A DNA stretch of 64,000 nt, from assembly GCA_000697355.1 (NCBI GenBank), contig JNEN01001212.1, forward strand, positions 124,001-188,000, given 5' to 3'. Shown here piece after piece: positions 60,801-64,000 of this stretch. The position numbers and the translations under genes were made by a program. Every line of letters starts with the position of its first letter. Positions within the stretch are counted from its first letter, which is position 1. The notes under the pieces are model-generated. The model did no database searches. It had not been told where the DNA came from and saw only the letters and a program-made list of their open reading frames with translations. The DNA is from Syncephalastrum monosporum B8922. Its lineage: Eukaryota; Mucoromycota; Mucoromycetes; Mucorales; Syncephalastraceae.

Positions 60801-61349
60801 TGCTGGCCCTTGTAGTCACCACTGCGCACCATAGCCATGAACCAGTTGTTGCCAAACTCTTCGTTCTTGGGCTGCTGGTTGGCCGCATTCTCGTACAAGC
60901 TCACCACCTCCTGGTCTATTATGAACCACCAATGCCGTGTCATTATTATTCGAGTTGGACAGCAAAAGACTTACGTTGACCCAGTTCCTGGTAGGCCATG
61001 GTGATGGCTTGCAACGTGGGTTCGTCGGTCGGAATCGTCTTTTTCACTTGGCTGCACAGTTCGCTGGCTTCGTCCGTTTTCCCCGTGCGCACGAGGACCA
61101 CCGCTTTCAACGCCTGAGCAGAGTCAAAAAAAGTTCAATGGCCGTCATTCTTCATGAGGATAGTGTACCTTGACAAGCGGCCATTCCGTATTTTTTTTCA
61201 AAAGCTTGTTAGCCAGCTGCAAGGCTGATTTGTTCTGACCATCGTCGATCGCCTCTGTTACACTGCCGTCAGCTTTGATTCAATAGCAGAGGAAAGCAGA
61301 GAGGATTACCATACAAAGGGCGAAGGCGTTTCTCGGTCAAGTAATCCAT
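57821..61349 (-). CDS. NatB auxiliary subunit NAA25/MDM20
   Basis: Multi-exon gene. Start ATG at 61349 opens MDYLTEKRLRPLY, followed by TPR-like blocks (DDGQNKSALQLANKLLKKN, ALKAVVLVRTGKTDEASEL, TLQAITMAYQELGQR, VVSLYENAANQQPKNEEFGN, WFMAMVRSGDYKGQQAAAL, KNKYLFWAIMSLALQ-like). These match the N-terminal half of NAA25/Mdm20, the auxiliary subunit that anchors the NatB acetyltransferase (Naa20) to ribosomes. NatB acetylates Met-Asp/Glu/Asn/Gln N-termini, needed for actin-cable function in yeast. The C-terminus (DQNGLSDSVKKVVTSW, NEIDRRVLKMNQQ) follows a long helical part with SAEFSAFLSRSEVTQ-like segments. No disrupted exon was found. The catalytic subunit is not in this window. Confidence 0.87.
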
Positions 61350-61787
61350 CAAGAACGCTTTGGTCACTCTTGCAAGAACAGTCAAAAAGTCGCGTCAGGT
61401 CAGGTCAGGTTAAACCACCATTTTCCATATCGGAGCTCTTTCAGATTTTTTGGTGCCTGCCGAGTAGAATTCTGCGTTTGGCACCTTTCGTATTGCTATC
61501 CTGGCTAATATGCATTATCAGTGGTCTATAATAACCCATGACTCGGATCGAGGATAAGAGAATCGAAGCTTCCTGTCAGCTGAAAGGTTTATACTACTAT
61601 ATAGTAAGCATGTCTTTCTCATTGATATCGCTTCAAGGTAGTATTTGGGGTCTATCTTCTACCCATTATATACACTTTTTGGATTTACATTCAGATGCGG
61701 TTAAAACCCGACAAAAAGTCATATGCTAAATAAAGCTGGGTTAACTAAAGTAGACAGAGGGAAATGTTTGCCTTACGTTTATACGTC

Positions 61788-62868
61788 TTACGGATTTTCA
61801 GTATCCGGATTATTTTGAGTTCCTTGGCGTTGGGCCTGACGTACAGCCTTCTTAAACCTCTTTGCTAACCCATGCGGCTTGTTTCGGTATATCTTTCGGT
61901 CAAAACTCCCGTCGCCAATACAGAGCAAAGGTATCTTGCCCGATTGCTCGAATGGGAGTGGTCGCCACTTGTTGGCCGGTTTGATGGGTCTATACAAGTA
62001 GGATATGTGATACTGTGTTATTTCTTCATTCCTTTGTCTCCCTTTCAAATAGACTTACGGTTCTGGTCCTTAACCAGGCTCTTCCCTGGGTCGGCGTCTT
62101 CGCCGTCGCAACGACCCATCTTGTCTTTGGCGTCCCAGGTAGACATCGTGGCTCTGGCCGTGGTCGGGATGGGGTCCATATTTCTTGCCGCCATCGAGAA
62201 AGATCTTGATCATTTCATTGTCAGCCTTTTGACGCCCACGGTAATTTAGAAATTTGAGGAGCTGAAAAGCACGACCGTAGAATGCAAGAAGTGGGTCCAA
62301 TGCAGCCATTTTTCGTTGTATGTACGTCAATAGCCTTTCTTGCAATGCTGTCTTTGGTGATCTGATATTGCTCTCGACTTGGCTAATGTTATTGGCTTGT
62401 TTCCACTCCTTGATCTGAGCATTCGTCTTGCGAAATCCGGCAGTGGTATAGTATTCCGCCCCACTGTACTTGCGCACTTGGTGGCGACGTTCCTTCGGCG
62501 TCGCGAGGAGTGACTCTTCTGGAAGGTCAGCTTTGTGGAGATACGCTCTTGGATCTGACGAATTGGATGCAACGAATATCTCAGTGACTCCCGGGTCGAT
62601 ACCTGACACTTCCAGGCTCGCGAGGGTGGATGGGTCGAGGTCTGATAATTGCAGCGGGGTGCCGACTGTCTCTTTTCCAGGCTTTTTGAAACGGGAAACA
62701 CACAGAGTACCCATCAGTGTAAAACTTCGTCTGCTTTCAAACTTTTTGTCGCATGAAGGACAGCTATAGACCGTTTCTGAGGTGTTCGTGCCTTCTGTCT
62801 TTCTTGAACGATGTGAAAGACGGATGTACTTGTGACTCTTTAAAATGTGGTTTTTGACAGGTACTAAA
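61788..62868 (-). pseudogene. Decayed Fanzor/TnpB-like RNA-guided nuclease gene
   Basis: Reading frame on the minus strand is open from about 62868 without an ATG, then MGTLCVSRF at 62714. It has a Cys-rich N-terminus (CPSCDKKFESRRSF) and the RuvC-I-like motif SGIDPGVTEIFVAS. Then come HQVRKYSGAEYYTTAGF, ALDPLLAFYGRAFQLLKFLN and YRGRQKADNEMIKIFLDGGK. After a stop near 62070 a second stretch (61788-62048) continues with IPLLCIGDGSFD. A candidate intron (GTAAGT near 62057 to TTGTATAG near 61990) would join the two in phase, but an in-frame TAA remains in the upstream part. The C-terminal zinc-ribbon and last RuvC residues are missing. The layout resembles Fanzor-type TnpB relatives, which I recall in Mucorales genomes. 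This assignment is recalled, not searched. Inactive as it stands. Confidence 0.55.
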
Positions 62869-64000
62869 CGATTCTAGGATTTCTCCTTCTTTAAATCCGT
62901 AACTTCAGGATGAGGATTGACTCTAAGGATTGAGCCAGAACCTGGTGTCGAGTGTCTGAATTCGGGACTCCGGGTTCATGCTTGACGTGAGACTGGCACT
63001 TAAAATACTTTGGTACTTTGGTTTGGGCTTCATTGTTAAAACCAGAACAAAAAAAAAAGCAAATAAACGGTCAATGTCAACCTAACAGCTGCTGTTATTT
63101 TTGTCAGCCTCTGATTCCTTTCTGGTGGCACACCACTTTGATTTTGGAAAGGACTGTAAGGTCGTTGGTTAGAAAGAACACGTTTAAGTCCTGTATTGTC
63201 GCTTAATTACGAATTTTGCAACCACAAATGTATGGCGCATTAAGAAGGAAATCCCTGCTGTTACTGATTGACTCCTGACAAAAGTAAGCGCCCCTGCATA
63301 GTGTTATATCTTTCTCCTCTCTGATTTCAATGCGCATTGCGTTTGCATGACTTTTATGATTAGCTTGTTAACTCCTGCTGCTTCCACATTGCTGATGTGA
63401 GTACTGCGGAAAGGAACTGACGTTGACTGTTGAATCGATGCACATTAAAAAATGCAGCACATATATTCATTATCTACGTATGCGCAGTCCACTAATGGTA
63501 CATGATTCACTAACACACATACAATAGTACCAGCTATAGCGTATAGCCAGTTTTGTATGTCTGTAAAGAAAGACTCAACTGATTTACGCGTCTGCCTAAT
63601 GGCAATCCTGAATGCAGGATAGCGCTTCACCAGTTCGGTTCACCCTATGTTTTTTGGAAATTGCCAATCAACAGGTAACGAAGACAACCCATTGTACATG
63701 ATATGATGGTGTTCAGATACGCGCGAAATCTATCGAGTCAAAGCTGTAATTCAGCCGAATATGCTTACGTTATTCTCCAAGGATATGTATGGTAAATGAG
63801 CACTATAAACTAGTATCTATGAATCCTGATTGAGCAGTGCGTTTCACGGGTTTCAAATGCGTACTATATCTTGACTTGCTGTAATATGTCTCAAACATGA
63901 TCACGTCATCTACAGGGTGTAACCGATTTTACACTATACCCATACAGTATAGATCAAGGTGGCAATCCCTTACAAGGTTGCACACACCGCAGATTTGAAG
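62869..64000. other. Gene-poor end of window
   Basis: AT-rich DNA with short open frames and no recognised feature. It may hold the unrecognised 5' part or end of the element carrying the Fanzor-like relic, but no terminal repeats were detected by eye. Confidence 0.45.

Overview
This is a 64 kb stretch of a fungal nuclear genome. Almost every gene is split by short (about 40-140 bp) GT-AG introns with TAG/CAG acceptors, intergenic DNA is AT-rich with homopolymer and simple repeats, and all recognisable products are eukaryotic. The protein types, a gag-like retroelement fragment of a family I associate with Mucoromycotina, and a Fanzor/TnpB-like relic suggest an early-diverging filamentous fungus, most likely Mucorales. 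The species cannot be named from sequence alone.

Layout. 1-3.0 kb: gene-poor, AT-rich DNA. 3.1-9.9 kb: a secreted thaumatin-like protein, a broken gag-like fragment, a split fatty-acid dioxygenase (Ppo type, heme peroxidase domain only), and a Gly/Gln-rich protein. 11.7-16.6 kb: a G3BP-like NTF2+RRM protein, a homeodomain factor, a RING-CH membrane E3 and a LIM protein. 16.7-22.6 kb: intronless TTI1 divergent from a THP3/LENG8-type SAC3-domain protein. 22.9-29.9 kb: an F-BAR/RhoGAP protein and a peroxisomal ABCD half-transporter. 30.6-32.7 kb: ubiquitin-L40 fusion and Ran GTPase, convergent. 33.9-38.6 kb: VPS41 (HOPS) and a PBDC1 homologue with micro-exons. 39.4-45.0 kb: L-2-hydroxyglutarate dehydrogenase, an HSF-type factor and a GILT-family thiol reductase. 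45-47.2 kb: gene-poor. 47.2-57 kb: SERP1/RAMP4, a VPS9-domain Rab5 GEF, an oxysterol-binding protein, a hexokinase-like protein with a degraded active site, and an AVT3/4-type vacuolar amino acid transporter. 57.8-61.3 kb: NAA25/MDM20 (NatB). 61.8-62.9 kb: a decayed Fanzor-like gene. The rest is gene-poor.

The genes are ordinary housekeeping functions: endomembrane traffic (VPS41, VPS9 GEF, OSBP, SERP1, RhoGAP), peroxisomal and mitochondrial metabolism (ABCD, L2HGDH), PIKK assembly (TTI1), protein modification (NAA25, ubiquitin, RING-CH) and transcription/RNA (HSF, homeobox, THP3-like, G3BP-like). They do not form one pathway or cluster. The points most worth a second look are the hexokinase-like protein lacking the catalytic Asp, the Fanzor-like relic, the P450-less Ppo enzyme, the PBDC1 gene structure (20-nt and 14-nt exons and a GC-AG intron), and the 3-nt first coding exon of SERP1. 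I did not find a convincing wholly new multi-gene system.
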